A DNA stretch of 64,000 nt from Kosakonia arachidis (GCF_900116535.1 NZ_FPAU01000010.1:1-64000), one strand, 5' to 3'. Numbered from the stretch's first letter, positions 1 to 9,124 are shown. Translations and numbers: made by a program. The notes: a model not told the origin generated them from the sequence alone.

Positions 1-513
1 AACCTGACCTGGTCGATGGATTTTGTCATGGATGCACTCGCCAGTGGCCGCCGGATTAAGTGCCTGACCTGGGTGGATGATTTCACGAAGGAGTGCCTGA
101 CGATCACCGCCGCATTCGGGATTTCAGGCGTTCAGGTCACGCGTATTCTGGACAGCATTGCCCTATTTCGTGGCTATCCGGCGAGGATAAGAACCGATCA
201 GGACCCGGAATTTACCTGTCGCGCGCTTGATCAATGGGCCTTTGAGCATGGTGTCGAGTTGCGCTTAATCCAGCCGGGCAAGCCAACGCAGAACATATTT
301 ATTGAGAGTTTTAACGGTCGCTTTCGCGATGAATGTCTGAATGAGCACTGGTTCAGCGATATTGTTCACACCAGGAAAATCATTAATGACTGGCGGCAGG
401 ATTATAACGAGTGTCGTCCACATTCGGCACTGAATTATCAGACGCCATCAGAGTTTGCAGCACGGTGGCGAAATGGAAAATGTGAAGGTAAACAAACCGA
501 CATAACTAACTGA
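1..513 (+). CDS. IS3-family transposase OrfB, C-terminal part
   Basis: DDE transposase that moves an IS3-family element. The frame is open from base 1 and the N-terminus lies outside the window. The catalytic triad is visible: D in WSMDF, D in the RTDQDPEF block, and E in FIESFNGR. The family usually reads RTDNGPEF at the second block and NAFIESF at the third, so RTDQDPEF and NIFIESF are slightly off consensus. The C-terminal [13 protein letters not shown] block is typical of the IS407/IS3 group. The stop is followed within 30 bases by the element end. It interrupts or abuts the P2-like prophage remnant on its right. Whether the copy is active cannot be told. Confidence 0.9.
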   Translation, partial: NLTWSMDFVMDALASGRRIKCLTWVDDFTKECLTITAAFGISGVQVTRILDSIALFRGYPARIRTDQDPEFTCRALDQWAFEHGVELRLIQPGKPTQNIFIESFNGRFRDECLNEHWFSDIVHTRKIINDWRQDYNECRPHSALNYQTPSEFAARWRNGKCEGKQTDITN

Positions 514-542
514 CGGTTGTATCTAATACTGGGGGCAGGTCA
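514..542. mobile_element. right end of the IS3-family element
   Basis: After the transposase stop the sequence runs to CTGGGGGCAGGTCA, whose reverse complement begins TGACCTGCCCCC, the type of terminal inverted repeat found on IS407-group elements. I place the element boundary at 542. The left end and the target duplication are outside the window. Confidence 0.65.
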
Positions 543-856
543 CCGACAGCGTGAACCAGTTAATCCAGCGGCCGACAGATGAACGGGCGCAACAGAGTGT
601 TCTGGCTACGTCACTGACACGATCGCCCCGGTCCAACATCAGCAGAGCAGTGAGTCTGCGTGCATGATTTTTGTCACGCGTTTTATGGATAGTTTTCTGC
701 ATCAGGCGTCGTTCAGCGCGGGGGATAGGCGCTATGATCGGAATCGCTCAGTCCGGTTGGTGGTTTGTTCCTTTTTGGCGATTGATCAGATCGCACAATC
801 CGGGCTGAGTTCCCCTAAAGTGATCTACTATTTGGAACGCTTATTTAGTTTTTAAT
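543..856. other. phage-derived flank of the IS, no intact gene
   Basis: No convincing complete gene. The plus frame running out of the IS is open for about 40 codons (TDSVNQLIQRPTDER... to a TGA at 664-666) and could be the tail of a phage gene cut by the IS. A 63-codon reading frame at 664-855 has no recognisable features. Confidence 0.35.
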
Positions 857-1552
857 TTACGTTAAATATTGGTAACTTTTTTCTATTTCTGATTTATTAA
901 AAGCGGCGATTTTTTTATTTATATACAAATCAATAAACATAGCCTCTCCCATCATAAACAAAAATAACAAGGATAAATAAACAATAGGTATTAGGGTCAT
1001 TAGACCTAGTGAGTTTTTATTGGCTGCTTTGGATAGCTCGTCTTTTTTCTTGGGGTCTAGCATATATCCGCAAATGAATTCTTTGGTTTCAGGTTTTATT
1101 GATGTGATTTTATCTAATGCGCTTTTATTGATGCAAGTATCTGGCGAGATACTCCAGGTCGGAGCGTTTGGCTGATTCCTTGCTTCTTCCTGCTTTATCC
1201 AAAATGAGTCTTTAGTTTCTTTATGTGTGTAATCAATCCACTGTATAGGGCCACGAATAACGATATCGGTAAAATGATAAAAACCAATTAGGAATGTGAA
1301 TATTATGGTAGAGCCAAAGATAGTGAGAAATGCTTTATTAAATTTAGTGTGTGGTTTGGTGCTTAACTTGTATCTGCAAAAGCTAAGCCTGATTAAGGGT
1401 TTTGTAATTCCTATATTAGATACCAAAAAATCTTCTTCTGAGTGACTTTTATTTAACCATGACCAAAATGAGGATACTCCACCTGCAAGCCATTTAAATA
1501 TTAGGCCTCCAATCGCGGTGGCTAAGAAAGCGTTTATTTTATCAAATTCCAT
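857..1552 (-). CDS. membrane protein of unknown function
   Basis: A 231-residue protein with AT-rich coding sequence that stands out from the GC-rich phage genes around it. Hydrophobic stretches are visible near residues 8-30, 75-98 and 182-205. Between the last two lies a soluble loop with two Cys (DTCINKS, FICGY) that may face the periplasm. I do not recognise the family with confidence. It lies opposite in strand to the tail genes, as later-acquired moron genes often do. It could be a lysogenic-conversion or immunity-type membrane protein, but nothing in the sequence decides this. Confidence 0.6.
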   Translation of the reverse strand: MEFDKINAFLATAIGGLIFKWLAGGVSSFWSWLNKSHSEEDFLVSNIGITKPLIRLSFCRYKLSTKPHTKFNKAFLTIFGSTIIFTFLIGFYHFTDIVIRGPIQWIDYTHKETKDSFWIKQEEARNQPNAPTWSISPDTCINKSALDKITSIKPETKEFICGYMLDPKKKDELSKAANKNSLGLMTLIPIVYLSLLFLFMMGEAMFIDLYINKKIAAFNKSEIEKSYQYLT

Positions 1553-1652
1553 CTGGGCATCCCTCTTTGTTAACTATCAGTGAGTATATGTATCAGAGAC
1601 CAGACAATGAAGCACCGTTCTTTAAATATGAAATCACGGGCAATCTGACACC

Positions 1653-2575
1653 ATGAACGCACAACTGACAGAAATCATGCGCCTTATCACCAGCCTGATC
1701 CGCACCGGCACTGTGACCGAAGTGGGCCGGGAAAACTGGCTGTGCCGGGTGAAGGTGGGCGAGCTTGAAACCAACTGGATTAACTGGCTGACGCTGCGTG
1801 CCGGTGGTGCCCGTACATGGTGGTGTCCGTCGCTGGATGAGCAGGTGGTGGTGCTGAGCATGGGCGGCAATCTGGAAACTGCTTTTGTGCTGCCCGCCAT
1901 CTACTCCAATCAGTTTGCGCCGCCGTCGGATTCCATGGACGGCGGCGTGACGGAGTACGCGGACGGGGTCTGGTTTGATGAGTATGAACCCGCCACCGGG
2001 CGGTGGCATGTCCGGGGTATCAAATCCATGGTGATCGAGGCGGCGGACAATATCACCTTCAAAACTTCGGAGTTAATCGTGGAGGCCGACACTACGTGCA
2101 TTAACAGCGAAGTGGTCATTAATGGCGGCGTTATCGATCCCGGTGCACCCGCTAATGGTTACGTATCTGTATTCGCGGGAAATAAGTGGGAGCCAAAAGA
2201 AGACCATCGCGGCAAAACGGTCTGGTCAACATCAGACCATACAGATTTAGAAATTGATTATATTGGCGTGATTAAGGATGGTTTTGTCACTGCGGCACCG
2301 GCTACACAATACGACAAATGGGATGGCAGCAAGTGGGTGACAGATACTGCTGCCAACATACGGCAGAGATTGCCGCTGCTGAACTCTACGCGCAGCGGCT
2401 CGTTGATGCGGCAATAAAGTCGATCAGTATCATTCAGCTAAAATTGCAGGTAGGCAGAACACTGACGGATGCGGAAACGACAGAACTGAATGCTGTGCTG
2501 GATTATATCGACGCTGTGAATGCTGTTGATACAACCACCGCACCAGACATTAACTGGCCTGATTTGGCGATGTAG
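1653..2575 (+). pseudogene. gpV baseplate spike fused to tail-fibre assembly (Tfa) remnant, frameshifted
   Basis: Residues 1 to about 160 match P2 gpV, the baseplate spike: RTGTVTEV, LTLRAGGARTWW, VVVLSMGGNLETAFVLP. The sequence then passes directly into a Tfa-type tail-fibre assembly protein (NGYVSVFAGNKW, HRGKTVWST, YDKWDGSKWV). Near 2350-2365 the frame shifts. The open frame stops at 2417, while the rest of Tfa (AEIAAAELYAQRLVDAA to NWPDLAM) continues in the next frame to 2575. In P2 the genes W, J, I, H and G lie between V and the fibre-assembly gene, so a deletion has joined the two ends. This marks the prophage as defective. Confidence 0.8.
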
Positions 2576-2754
2576 GCCATTCGATACCGGTAGCTGTTGA
2601 CGTATCACCCACCTCTGTCTGTGTGATGAGACTGGACTAAAACTATCAATGAACATATATGTTGAGACTGCGGCAAAAGTTCACAATGTAATCATAATAT
2701 GGTTAAGTTGTTTGCAGCGTCGTATCAGGCTGAAACCAGAATGGATAAGAAGAA

Positions 2755-3570
2755 ATGGATATATATCTGAACCAGTACAGGTTTACTAATTACTATCTTG
2801 CTATGGCACAGATAGAAGCAAATTCTTTGTGGAATGTAGCAACGCAGGTTGCCGGCGCACACTTTAAAGATGGGCTGACCCGTATCAGGTTCCTTGATGA
2901 AATCAAAGGATTCATGAATGTGCAGCGTAACGGTATCCGTCAGGCCAAGAATGATGATGTATGCAAAGAGTGCATTGCGAATTTAAAAGCCGAACGCGAT
3001 AACCTTAAGGTTCAGGACAGAATGTTGCGCACGGGTGAGGCTTATCTGGCTGCTGCCGTAAAACTTTATGAAGAAAATGGGAAAATAGTAGGGTACGCAA
3101 TTAGCGTCGTTGGAATTGTCCTTGGTGCCATTCAGATTGTGGGCGGTGCAACTATGGCGGTTGGTTCAGCTAGCACCGGGAATGTCCTCGGGGTAATTGC
3201 TGGAGCAACGCTGATCTTTCATGGAACCAGCAACCTAATGGAAAATGTTGATAAGCTAACGGGAGTGCCAAATCCAAGGAATATTGCTCAGGATGCGTAT
3301 ATGGGCGCTGCAGAGTTTCTGGGATTTGAGCGTAAGACAGGCATGTTAGCCTATCAAGGGATGAACATGGTTACGTCAATGTACGGAATATTTCGCCCAA
3401 TGCTCAAGCCGGAAAGCTGGCGGCTGTACGACTGGTTATCTACTGACTTTTACCGCAAAGTTTCAACGATGACACGTCCGGCGCTGGCTATTGAAGTTGG
3501 AAAATCAGCCCATAAACTTTATACGATGGGCAAAACGTATAATACCGATGAAAAAGAGTTTGCTCGCTAG
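2755..3570 (+). CDS. DUF4225-type protein, candidate phage-borne toxin
   Basis: A 271-residue protein resembling the DUF4225 family found in enterobacterial prophages and islands. A central glycine- and alanine-rich hydrophobic segment (about residues 118-165, with VGIVLGAIQIVGGA and VLGVIAGATLIF) looks like one or two membrane-inserting hairpins. The flanks are charged and helical, with a CKEC pair near residue 82. No signal peptide. It sits downstream of a tail-fibre gene and before sheath gene FI, the slot where P2 carries its Z/fun moron. An opposite-strand small membrane protein ends 14 bases away, as immunity partners often do. The toxin role is inference. Confidence 0.6.
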   Translation: MDIYLNQYRFTNYYLAMAQIEANSLWNVATQVAGAHFKDGLTRIRFLDEIKGFMNVQRNGIRQAKNDDVCKECIANLKAERDNLKVQDRMLRTGEAYLAAAVKLYEENGKIVGYAISVVGIVLGAIQIVGGATMAVGSASTGNVLGVIAGATLIFHGTSNLMENVDKLTGVPNPRNIAQDAYMGAAEFLGFERKTGMLAYQGMNMVTSMYGIFRPMLKPESWRLYDWLSTDFYRKVSTMTRPALAIEVGKSAHKLYTMGKTYNTDEKEFAR

Positions 3571-3583
3571 GCAGAAAGGAGGG

Positions 3584-3910
3584 TTATCCCTCCTTGCGTA
3601 AAAACTTCACCGCCTTCCATGAAACAGACAGCGGTGCCATTCCCAATATAAAAAGACATAAAACGAAAATTATTGCGAAATAAATCAAACCATTACCATA
3701 ATCTCTTGTGAGAGTGGCATAGGTGGCAAAAAGCAGTAAACCAATGACAATGATCCAGGACGTGTAGAAACGTCTTTTTAGCTCAACTAAAAGTGAATGC
3801 AGAGTCCGATCTTTACGTTTCGGGTCTTCAAGTACGACACGCAAAGCTGTAATGTTTTTATCAGTAAACCCGTATGACCGAAGTTTCGTTTCCTGTTGTG
3901 CGTCTATCAC
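3584..3910 (-). CDS. small two-helix membrane protein, possible immunity partner
   Basis: A 108-residue protein: about 48 soluble residues, then two hydrophobic helices (about 51-67 and 76-95) separated by a short loop with charged residues. It converges with the DUF4225-like gene, the two stops being 14 bases apart. The size, topology and pairing fit an inner-membrane immunity protein against a membrane-inserting toxin. This is inference from arrangement; I do not recognise a named family. Confidence 0.55.
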   Translation of the reverse strand: MIDAQQETKLRSYGFTDKNITALRVVLEDPKRKDRTLHSLLVELKRRFYTSWIIVIGLLLFATYATLTRDYGNGLIYFAIIFVLCLFILGMAPLSVSWKAVKFLRKEG

Positions 3911-4108
3911 TCTTCACTCCTGAACTTTGAATGCTCCTACCTGAATTATATAAAACAATAACAGTTATGGATGGTCAAAAACAGATTCACCAATCACTGA
4001 AGTCATGAACCACTCTATTGTGCCAGTAGTCAGACAAAGCCCGCCACGTGCGCTGCACGCCTAACAGCCAGAACATAAGCATACCCCTCAACCCGGAGAG
4101 ATTGCTTT

Positions 4109-4345
4109 ATGGCTCAGGACTACCACCACGGCGTGCGCGTTGTTGAAGTCAACGACGGCACCCGCCCCATTACCCCGGTGAGCACCGCCATCGTGGGCAT
4201 GGTCTGTACCGACGATGATGCTGATGCGTCGATGTTTCCCCTCAATAAGCCGGTCCTGCTGACCGATGTGCTGACTGCCAGCGGTAAAGCTGGCGAGTCC
4301 GGCACGCTGGCCCGTTCGCTGGATGCGACTCCCTCCCTGCGCTGA
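4109..4345 (+). pseudogene. tail sheath protein FI, N-terminal fragment
   Basis: The first ~72 residues match the P2 contractile sheath protein FI ([40 protein letters not shown]). The frame then runs into unrelated sequence and stops at 4345. Full-length FI is close to 396 residues, so more than three quarters is missing. A purine-rich GGAGAG precedes the ATG. No working contractile tail can be made from this copy. Confidence 0.85.
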
Positions 4346-4374
4346 ATTGTTCCACTGTGGCGGCGCATCCGTGA

Positions 4375-4533
4375 GTGTACGGGTTGGGGCAGCAAACCGG
4401 TAACGGCACGCATCTCAGTCCCGCCCCGGCGTTTACGCATATCAGCCGCCTGGCGCGTTCGGCTGCGTCGCTGGCCACGGTAAAAATGCAGAACTCGTTA
4501 ATGATGCGCTGGGGTAAGCATGAAACCGATTAA
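4375..4533 (+). pseudogene. C-terminal fragment of a phage structural gene
   Basis: An open frame (VYGLGQQTGNG..., then LARSAASLATVKMQ and ending MMRWGKHETD) overlaps the start of the next gene by 14 bases, the usual phage gene overlap. It has no start of its own and appears right after the FI break, so it is probably the tail of a gene fused to FI by deletion. The parent family is not identified. Confidence 0.4.
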
Positions 4534-6220
4534 ACGCCTGTACCTCTCCGGGGATGAGGTGCATCTGGCCGATGTGAATATGGTACTGGAGCTGAACGCC
4601 TGCGGGCGCGGTTTCATCACCGCTGAAACCGGGCAGGATTACACCGGCAAAATGGTGCGTCTCGATATTGGCTACAGCGACGCGCTGTATCGCTGGTTTA
4701 CGGGGTATGTTGAGCGCTCGCAGCCTGCGGAAAACGGGTTTGTTCGCCTTTTTGTGCGCGAGCTGGCGGGCGTGTTTGAAAAACTGTGGCCATGCTCTTT
4801 CCAGCATCCCACCTTGCGGGAGGTCGCCGCCTGGCTGACGGAAAACAGCGGGCTGACCGTGGCCGTGCCGGAGGCCGGTTATACTGACAAACCGATCCCG
4901 CATTTCACCCATTCCGGGACGGGGTTCCAGCTGCTTAACAACCTCGGCAAAGCCTTTGGTGTGGTCGATTATGTCTGGTATCAGCTGCCGGACGGTTCCC
5001 TGTACGTGGGCGGCGCGGATATGTCGCTCTTTGCCGGGCGTCCGGTCGATATCCCGCATGAATTCAGCCAGGGCGCGGCAGGGGGCAACACCATGACACT
5101 GCCGGTGATCCAGACCATGCGCCCCGGCGTGGAGATGAACGGGGAGCGGGTGACAAAGGTTACTCTGACCAATGACACCATGGCGATCACCTGGACACCG
5201 CGCAACAAATCCACCGGCGCATCCCTGCAAAAAACACCGGCACAACGGCAGATTGAACGCCATTTCCCGGAGCTGGCCAGCGGCCTGCACCTGCCGAAGT
5301 TTGCCCGCGTGATGGCGGCAAGCGAACCGGCCAGCAGCGGGAATTTTGCCGATCCGTTCCGCCCCCGCTATGCGGTGGATGTGCAGCTGCTTGACGCGGA
5401 CGGAAACCCGGACAGCAGCACGCCGGTTTATTCTGCGGTTCCGCTGCCGGTGCCGATGGCTGGTAATGATTCCGGCCTGTTTCAGTTTCCGCCCGAAGGG
5501 ACACTGGTCGAAGTCGGATTTACAGGCGGCAGGCCGGATAAACCCTTTGTGCGCCAGACCATGCCGGAGGGCACCAGTCTGCCGGATGTGAAGCCGGGGG
5601 AGCAGCTGCAACAGCAACGCGCGGAAGTGTCGCAGCGCGTGACGCAGGGCGGTGACTGGGAGCGCCAGACCGATCAGACTATCCGTGAAACGTCCATGTC
5701 ACGTAATGTCAGGGCGGATACGGAAACCCGCGAAATGGTGACGCGCGAAACCACGATCAAGGCCACGGATAAAACCACGGTGCTGGGAACGGCCACGCTG
5801 ATGGCCGGGCATATCCAGCATGTGACAACCGGTGATTTTGCGATGGCCTGCGGGGGCAACGCTCTGGCCAGCGTGAAGGGTGACGCGCAGACGGATATCA
5901 CCGGCAAACAGGCCACCACTGTGGCCGGGAATATCAGCGTTGAAACGCAAGGGGCACTGACCGAGAAAATTGCCGCGCTGCGTAAATCCGTGGCCGCTGG
6001 CGGGCAGCAGGTGATTGGCGCGACTGTCCATATCGGCAGCGAAAGCGTGAACACGCTGGCCATGATGCTGGACACCATTGATTTGCTGGCAGAACTGGCG
6101 CAGCAGTGCGCGAGCCACACCCACCCCGACACCGGCACGCCGACCAACGCCAGCGCCTTTACGCAAACGGCTGGCAGGGCAGGACAGACCCGCAGCAAGT
6201 ACCAGGGCATCATCGCCTGA
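4520..6220 (+). CDS. phage baseplate hub-spike fusion protein (VgrG-like layout)
   Basis: A 566-residue protein. Residues 1 to about 190 look like a hub domain of the gpD/gp27 kind (TGYVERSQ, FVRELAGVFEKLW, and a QLLNNLGKAFG block). Around residues 280-355 comes an OB-fold-like spike segment (VDVQLLDADGN, GNDSGLFQFPPEGTLVEVGF). A repetitive, probably beta-helical stalk rich in T and D follows. The C-terminus is a phage spike tip motif (CASHTHPDTGTP, TQTAGRAGQTRSKYQGI). Hub and spike in one chain is the VgrG arrangement, not that of P2, which has separate D and V. So this gene comes from a different phage lineage than its neighbours. The reading frame is intact and a terminator follows. Confidence 0.65.
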   Translation: MKPIKRLYLSGDEVHLADVNMVLELNACGRGFITAETGQDYTGKMVRLDIGYSDALYRWFTGYVERSQPAENGFVRLFVRELAGVFEKLWPCSFQHPTLREVAAWLTENSGLTVAVPEAGYTDKPIPHFTHSGTGFQLLNNLGKAFGVVDYVWYQLPDGSLYVGGADMSLFAGRPVDIPHEFSQGAAGGNTMTLPVIQTMRPGVEMNGERVTKVTLTNDTMAITWTPRNKSTGASLQKTPAQRQIERHFPELASGLHLPKFARVMAASEPASSGNFADPFRPRYAVDVQLLDADGNPDSSTPVYSAVPLPVPMAGNDSGLFQFPPEGTLVEVGFTGGRPDKPFVRQTMPEGTSLPDVKPGEQLQQQRAEVSQRVTQGGDWERQTDQTIRETSMSRNVRADTETREMVTRETTIKATDKTTVLGTATLMAGHIQHVTTGDFAMACGGNALASVKGDAQTDITGKQATTVAGNISVETQGALTEKIAALRKSVAAGGQQVIGATVHIGSESVNTLAMMLDTIDLLAELAQQCASHTHPDTGTPTNASAFTQTAGRAGQTRSKYQGIIA

Positions 6221-6232
6221 TCCCCTCCCGAC

Positions 6233-6257
6233 AGCCCGCGCCCTGCGGGTTTTTTTG
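6233..6257 (+). terminator. rho-independent terminator after the hub-spike gene
   Basis: CCCGC/GCGGG hairpin followed by seven T residues, 13 bases downstream of the stop codon at 6220. Confidence 0.75.
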
Positions 6258-6853
6258 TGCCTATCACCAGACGCGCTACGGCGCGTTCTGAGCGCGTCAC
6301 GCCCCGCATCATCGCCCCGCATCCCATCAACACGATCGCACCCGTCCCGCTTCGCTGGCGCAGCCACGCGCCGACAAAATAAAGTCGTCGCAGACAAAAA
6401 CGGCACTACACCGCACCCGCCTGCGGGTTTTGGATCGGGGAAATTTTTCAGTTTGATTTTTCTACAAACCAGCCCGCCAGACCGCGCCACTGCTGGCGAG
6501 TTGCGGGTAAACCCGAACTGAAAAGATTGAGAAGAATTTCAGTGATTTTCAGTTTCAAGGATCAAGAAAGGAACGGGTGAAAATTGTAATTTATAGATAT
6601 AAAAGGATATTTTTAATTTTACGTGAGTTTGATACGATCAGAATTGCAGTGCGGGTGCAGCCAGCTTAAACCAGTAAAGCCAGTGCTGGCGAGGTCTGAG
6701 GAGATTTTTTGCATTTTTTTAAACTGAAAAGTACACCCCTAAATTTTGAAGTAGCCGTTGCTTTTTTTTTTATTGTTTTTATACACTGCATACTGTTATC
6801 AATACATTTATTTTTTGTTTTTTTATAACCTTAAACAAGGTCAAGGATTTAAT
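6258..6853. other. 596-bp gap without a supported gene
   Basis: The first half is GC-rich and resembles eroded phage sequence. From about 6560 the composition becomes sharply AT-rich up to the HEPN gene, suggesting that gene entered with its own upstream DNA. No RNA gene or named site recognised. Confidence 0.4.
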
Positions 6854-8530
6854 ATGAAGTTTGAAAGGTTTGATTTTTTTGAAAGTTATTCTTTTTTGGT
6901 TTCATTTTCAATTAAAGAAATTAAATGTATAGGTAAGCTAATTGTAGGAGTTAATGGTTTGCCACTGCTTCAAATTGAAAGCTCGCCGAATAATATAGAA
7001 TATAGTGAGCGTGTTGATTTGGAAAGTGAAATTACATGTTGCGAAATTGGCGGTACAAATACATTTATACTTAATGAGTGTGAGTATGTTAGTGGAGTGA
7101 TTTATCCTAAGTGGATTGCTAAAGGGAAGGTGTTTTTTAATTCTAACAAATTAGAGATTCACCTTACTGGAGTGTCTGAATGGTTAGAAAGGGAGCGTGG
7201 TTTTTATTACGAGGGTGAGAAACTAATTAGGGATGGTTATACAGAAAGATTCAAGGTTAACTTTTCGTATAAAGAGAAGAGATATATAATAGAGAATGTA
7301 AATGACTTAGACCTAAAAGCTAACACGCCCACGAATCACACAATAAATGTTGAACATTCAATCTTTATAACCAAAGAAGATGGTTTTTTTCTATTAGATG
7401 ATATTAAGGAGATTGTTAGAGAGGTGAGAAGTCTTTTTTCTATTTTGCTCGGCGTTCCTCTGACAGTCAGATTTTTATATTTGGTGTCAAAGGAGTCAAA
7501 TGCGAAATATAATTCAATATACATTCCTCAGTTTAATTTTTCTGAGCGCCCATTGAGTTATTCTCACGAAGCTTTCTGTTCTTTTAACTTCATTGTCAGT
7601 GAGGGGTTATTTCCTGTAATTATTAAAAACTTTTTTTCAAAAAAAACATTCAGAACAATTTGGAGTCGATTGATAACCATCCTTAATGGGAATAAAAGCT
7701 GGGAAATGGATATTCTCACTCATGTAGTAACTCTAGAAAAATATTGCTCTATGAAATCAAAAGGCAAAGGACATAAACTTAATATTGATGTGTTTAATAA
7801 TTTTAGAAATACATTGATTAAATCAATAGATGGGTTCGTTTCTGATACGGAATTAAGTCCAGAAGATGTGGATTTAATTACTGGTATCAGAGGTGAAGTG
7901 AGTAGACTCAAGAATACTACACATGCGATCCTGAAGGATAAGTATGATTATGTAATGTCTGGTGTAACCAATGAAATCAAAGATGCGATTTCATTTAGTG
8001 ATGATGATTTTGATATAATAAGGAATATAAGGAATAGTGTCGCTCATGGGAATGAATATAAAACCTTTGAGGCTGGAGATATTACAAGGGAAATGGATGT
8101 TAAATCCCGCCTTTTACTTCTCCTGATGTATTTAGCATTTAGGGATTTGGGATTTAATGACGAGCAATTTGCGCTGTGTGTTAGTCGAACGCATAGCCCG
8201 ATATTAAGAAGAGCTTCTATAAATGAGAGGGCGATCGATTTTTTATCGAAAGAGGCCGAGTTTATAACTTTAAGTCAATCTTATAAAGAAGGGTATAAAT
8301 CATATAAACCGATAGTGATTAAATATGATTCAATCAATAATAGTTATATTGTAGATGACGAAATCTCAACTTTAATAAAAAATAATTGGCCTAATAAATC
8401 ACATCCAGATATTCGCGACTTCGTACGCTTGATGCTGCCAGTAGAAGCACAAATAAAATATTTAAATAAAGTGTATGTAAGTTATGGAGGGAAGGAGGTT
8501 CTTTATTTTGGTGCTATATTGGTAAGGTGA
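6854..8530 (+). CDS. ApeA-like HEPN-domain anti-phage protein
   Basis: A 558-residue protein. I start it at the ATG 6854, preceded by AAGG; an upstream in-frame extension is hydrophobic low-complexity sequence. The C-terminal third carries the HEPN ribonuclease motif RNSVAH (R-x4-H, about residues 393-398) in the setting IIRNIRNSVAHGNEY. The N-terminal half is beta-rich and resembles the ApeA N-terminal domain (KFERFDFFESYSFLVSF). ApeA-type proteins stop phage growth by HEPN RNase activity. The gene is very AT-rich compared with the phage genes and sits alone, as a defence moron in the prophage remnant would. Assignment by motif and layout. Confidence 0.7.
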   Translation: MKFERFDFFESYSFLVSFSIKEIKCIGKLIVGVNGLPLLQIESSPNNIEYSERVDLESEITCCEIGGTNTFILNECEYVSGVIYPKWIAKGKVFFNSNKLEIHLTGVSEWLERERGFYYEGEKLIRDGYTERFKVNFSYKEKRYIIENVNDLDLKANTPTNHTINVEHSIFITKEDGFFLLDDIKEIVREVRSLFSILLGVPLTVRFLYLVSKESNAKYNSIYIPQFNFSERPLSYSHEAFCSFNFIVSEGLFPVIIKNFFSKKTFRTIWSRLITILNGNKSWEMDILTHVVTLEKYCSMKSKGKGHKLNIDVFNNFRNTLIKSIDGFVSDTELSPEDVDLITGIRGEVSRLKNTTHAILKDKYDYVMSGVTNEIKDAISFSDDDFDIIRNIRNSVAHGNEYKTFEAGDITREMDVKSRLLLLLMYLAFRDLGFNDEQFALCVSRTHSPILRRASINERAIDFLSKEAEFITLSQSYKEGYKSYKPIVIKYDSINNSYIVDDEISTLIKNNWPNKSHPDIRDFVRLMLPVEAQIKYLNKVYVSYGGKEVLYFGAILVR

Positions 8531-8717
8531 TTTTTACTATTTCCCTACAGGTTTGCAGTGCCCATTTACAAATAAGTTTGTACTTGGGATATTTATAGCA
8601 GCATGATTCGTGCCGCCAAAGACTACGCATATGCTGCATAAACAGGTGAGTTATAAAGTTAACAACAACAGGTAACAAAAAAACTATTTACGTTGAAGTC
8701 GATGGGTTTAGCGAAGA

Positions 8718-8966
8718 TTAGAAATCTTCGATGTTTCCAGGTTTCACATGAGGTCGTCTTCCAGCAAGCGCCTCAACACTTGCGAAGAGTGCGTCTTCCG
8801 CTCCACCTCTTTCTCTAATCGTATCTTCCTTTACGAATAGTTTTTCTTGATGCATCTGCAAAATCGCTTCGTCAACGAATGTGTAGAGGTCTTGGCCTGT
8901 GCGATGCAGTTCAGTGAGCAACGCTTTTAGAGCCAGTTCGGTTTGGTATTTTGTGGCCATCTGCAT
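8718..8966 (-). CDS. small hypothetical protein
   Basis: An 82-residue soluble, charged protein (MQMATKYQTELALKALLTEL at the start, GRRPHVKPGNIEDF at the end), predicted mostly helical. No family recognised. It lies 60-80 bases from the degenerate tmRNA-end sequence at 9047 and reads away from it. That position suggests an attachment-site-proximal gene of the prophage remnant. Confidence 0.5.
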   Translation of the reverse strand: MQMATKYQTELALKALLTELHRTGQDLYTFVDEAILQMHQEKLFVKEDTIRERGGAEDALFASVEALAGRRPHVKPGNIEDF

Positions 8967-8980
8967 TTCATCCTTTAGCT

Positions 8981-9002
8981 GAGTGGACGTAAAGTGGACA
9001 TG
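8981..9002. repeat. TGGAC repeats, possible arm sites of an older element
   Basis: TGGACGT, GTGGACA and TGGAC occur in direct orientation within about 25 bases just outside the candidate attachment core. They differ from the GGTGCCTA repeats on the island side and could be integrase arm sites of the left-hand prophage. Weak evidence. Confidence 0.25.
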
Positions 9003-9008
9003 GACAAC

Positions 9009-9043
9009 AAAAAGGGGCTACGTTTTCACGTAACCCCTTGTTT
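9009..9043. terminator. terminator-like hairpin
   Basis: AGGGGCTACG and CGTAACCCCT pair with a single G-U around a short loop, followed by TTGTTTTATTT on the plus strand. It lies directly beside the candidate attachment core. Confidence 0.55.
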
Positions 9044-9045
9044 TA

Positions 9046-9071
9046 TTTGGTGGGCTGGCGGAGTCTGAATT
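9046..9071 (-). other. candidate attL: degenerate copy of the ssrA 3' end
   Basis: TTTGGTGG-GCTGGCGG-AGTCTGAA here aligns with TTTGGTGGAGCTGGCGGGAGT-TGAA at the 3' end of ssrA (from 47952), with two single-base gaps and one insertion, in the same orientation. Together with the integrase-type repeats at 9125 it is the best candidate for the left end of the 38.9-kb island. It is too short and diverged to be a functional RNA. Confidence 0.6.
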
Positions 9072-9124
9072 GGTTGTGTAATTAATTGAATTAATTTGAA
9101 TAAATTCTGGTTCAACTTTTCGTG

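Noticed and set aside
664-855. 63-codon plus frame right of the IS
   Set aside because: No ribosome-binding site, no family resemblance and ends just before the opposite-strand membrane gene.
4442-5617. 391-codon minus-strand frame opposite the hub-spike gene
   Set aside because: Antisense shadow of a GC-rich gene with clear phage motifs on the plus strand; no start signal or family resemblance.
9046-9071. a tRNA gene at the left island end
   Set aside because: Only about 25 bases resemble the tmRNA 3' end; no cloverleaf can be formed.
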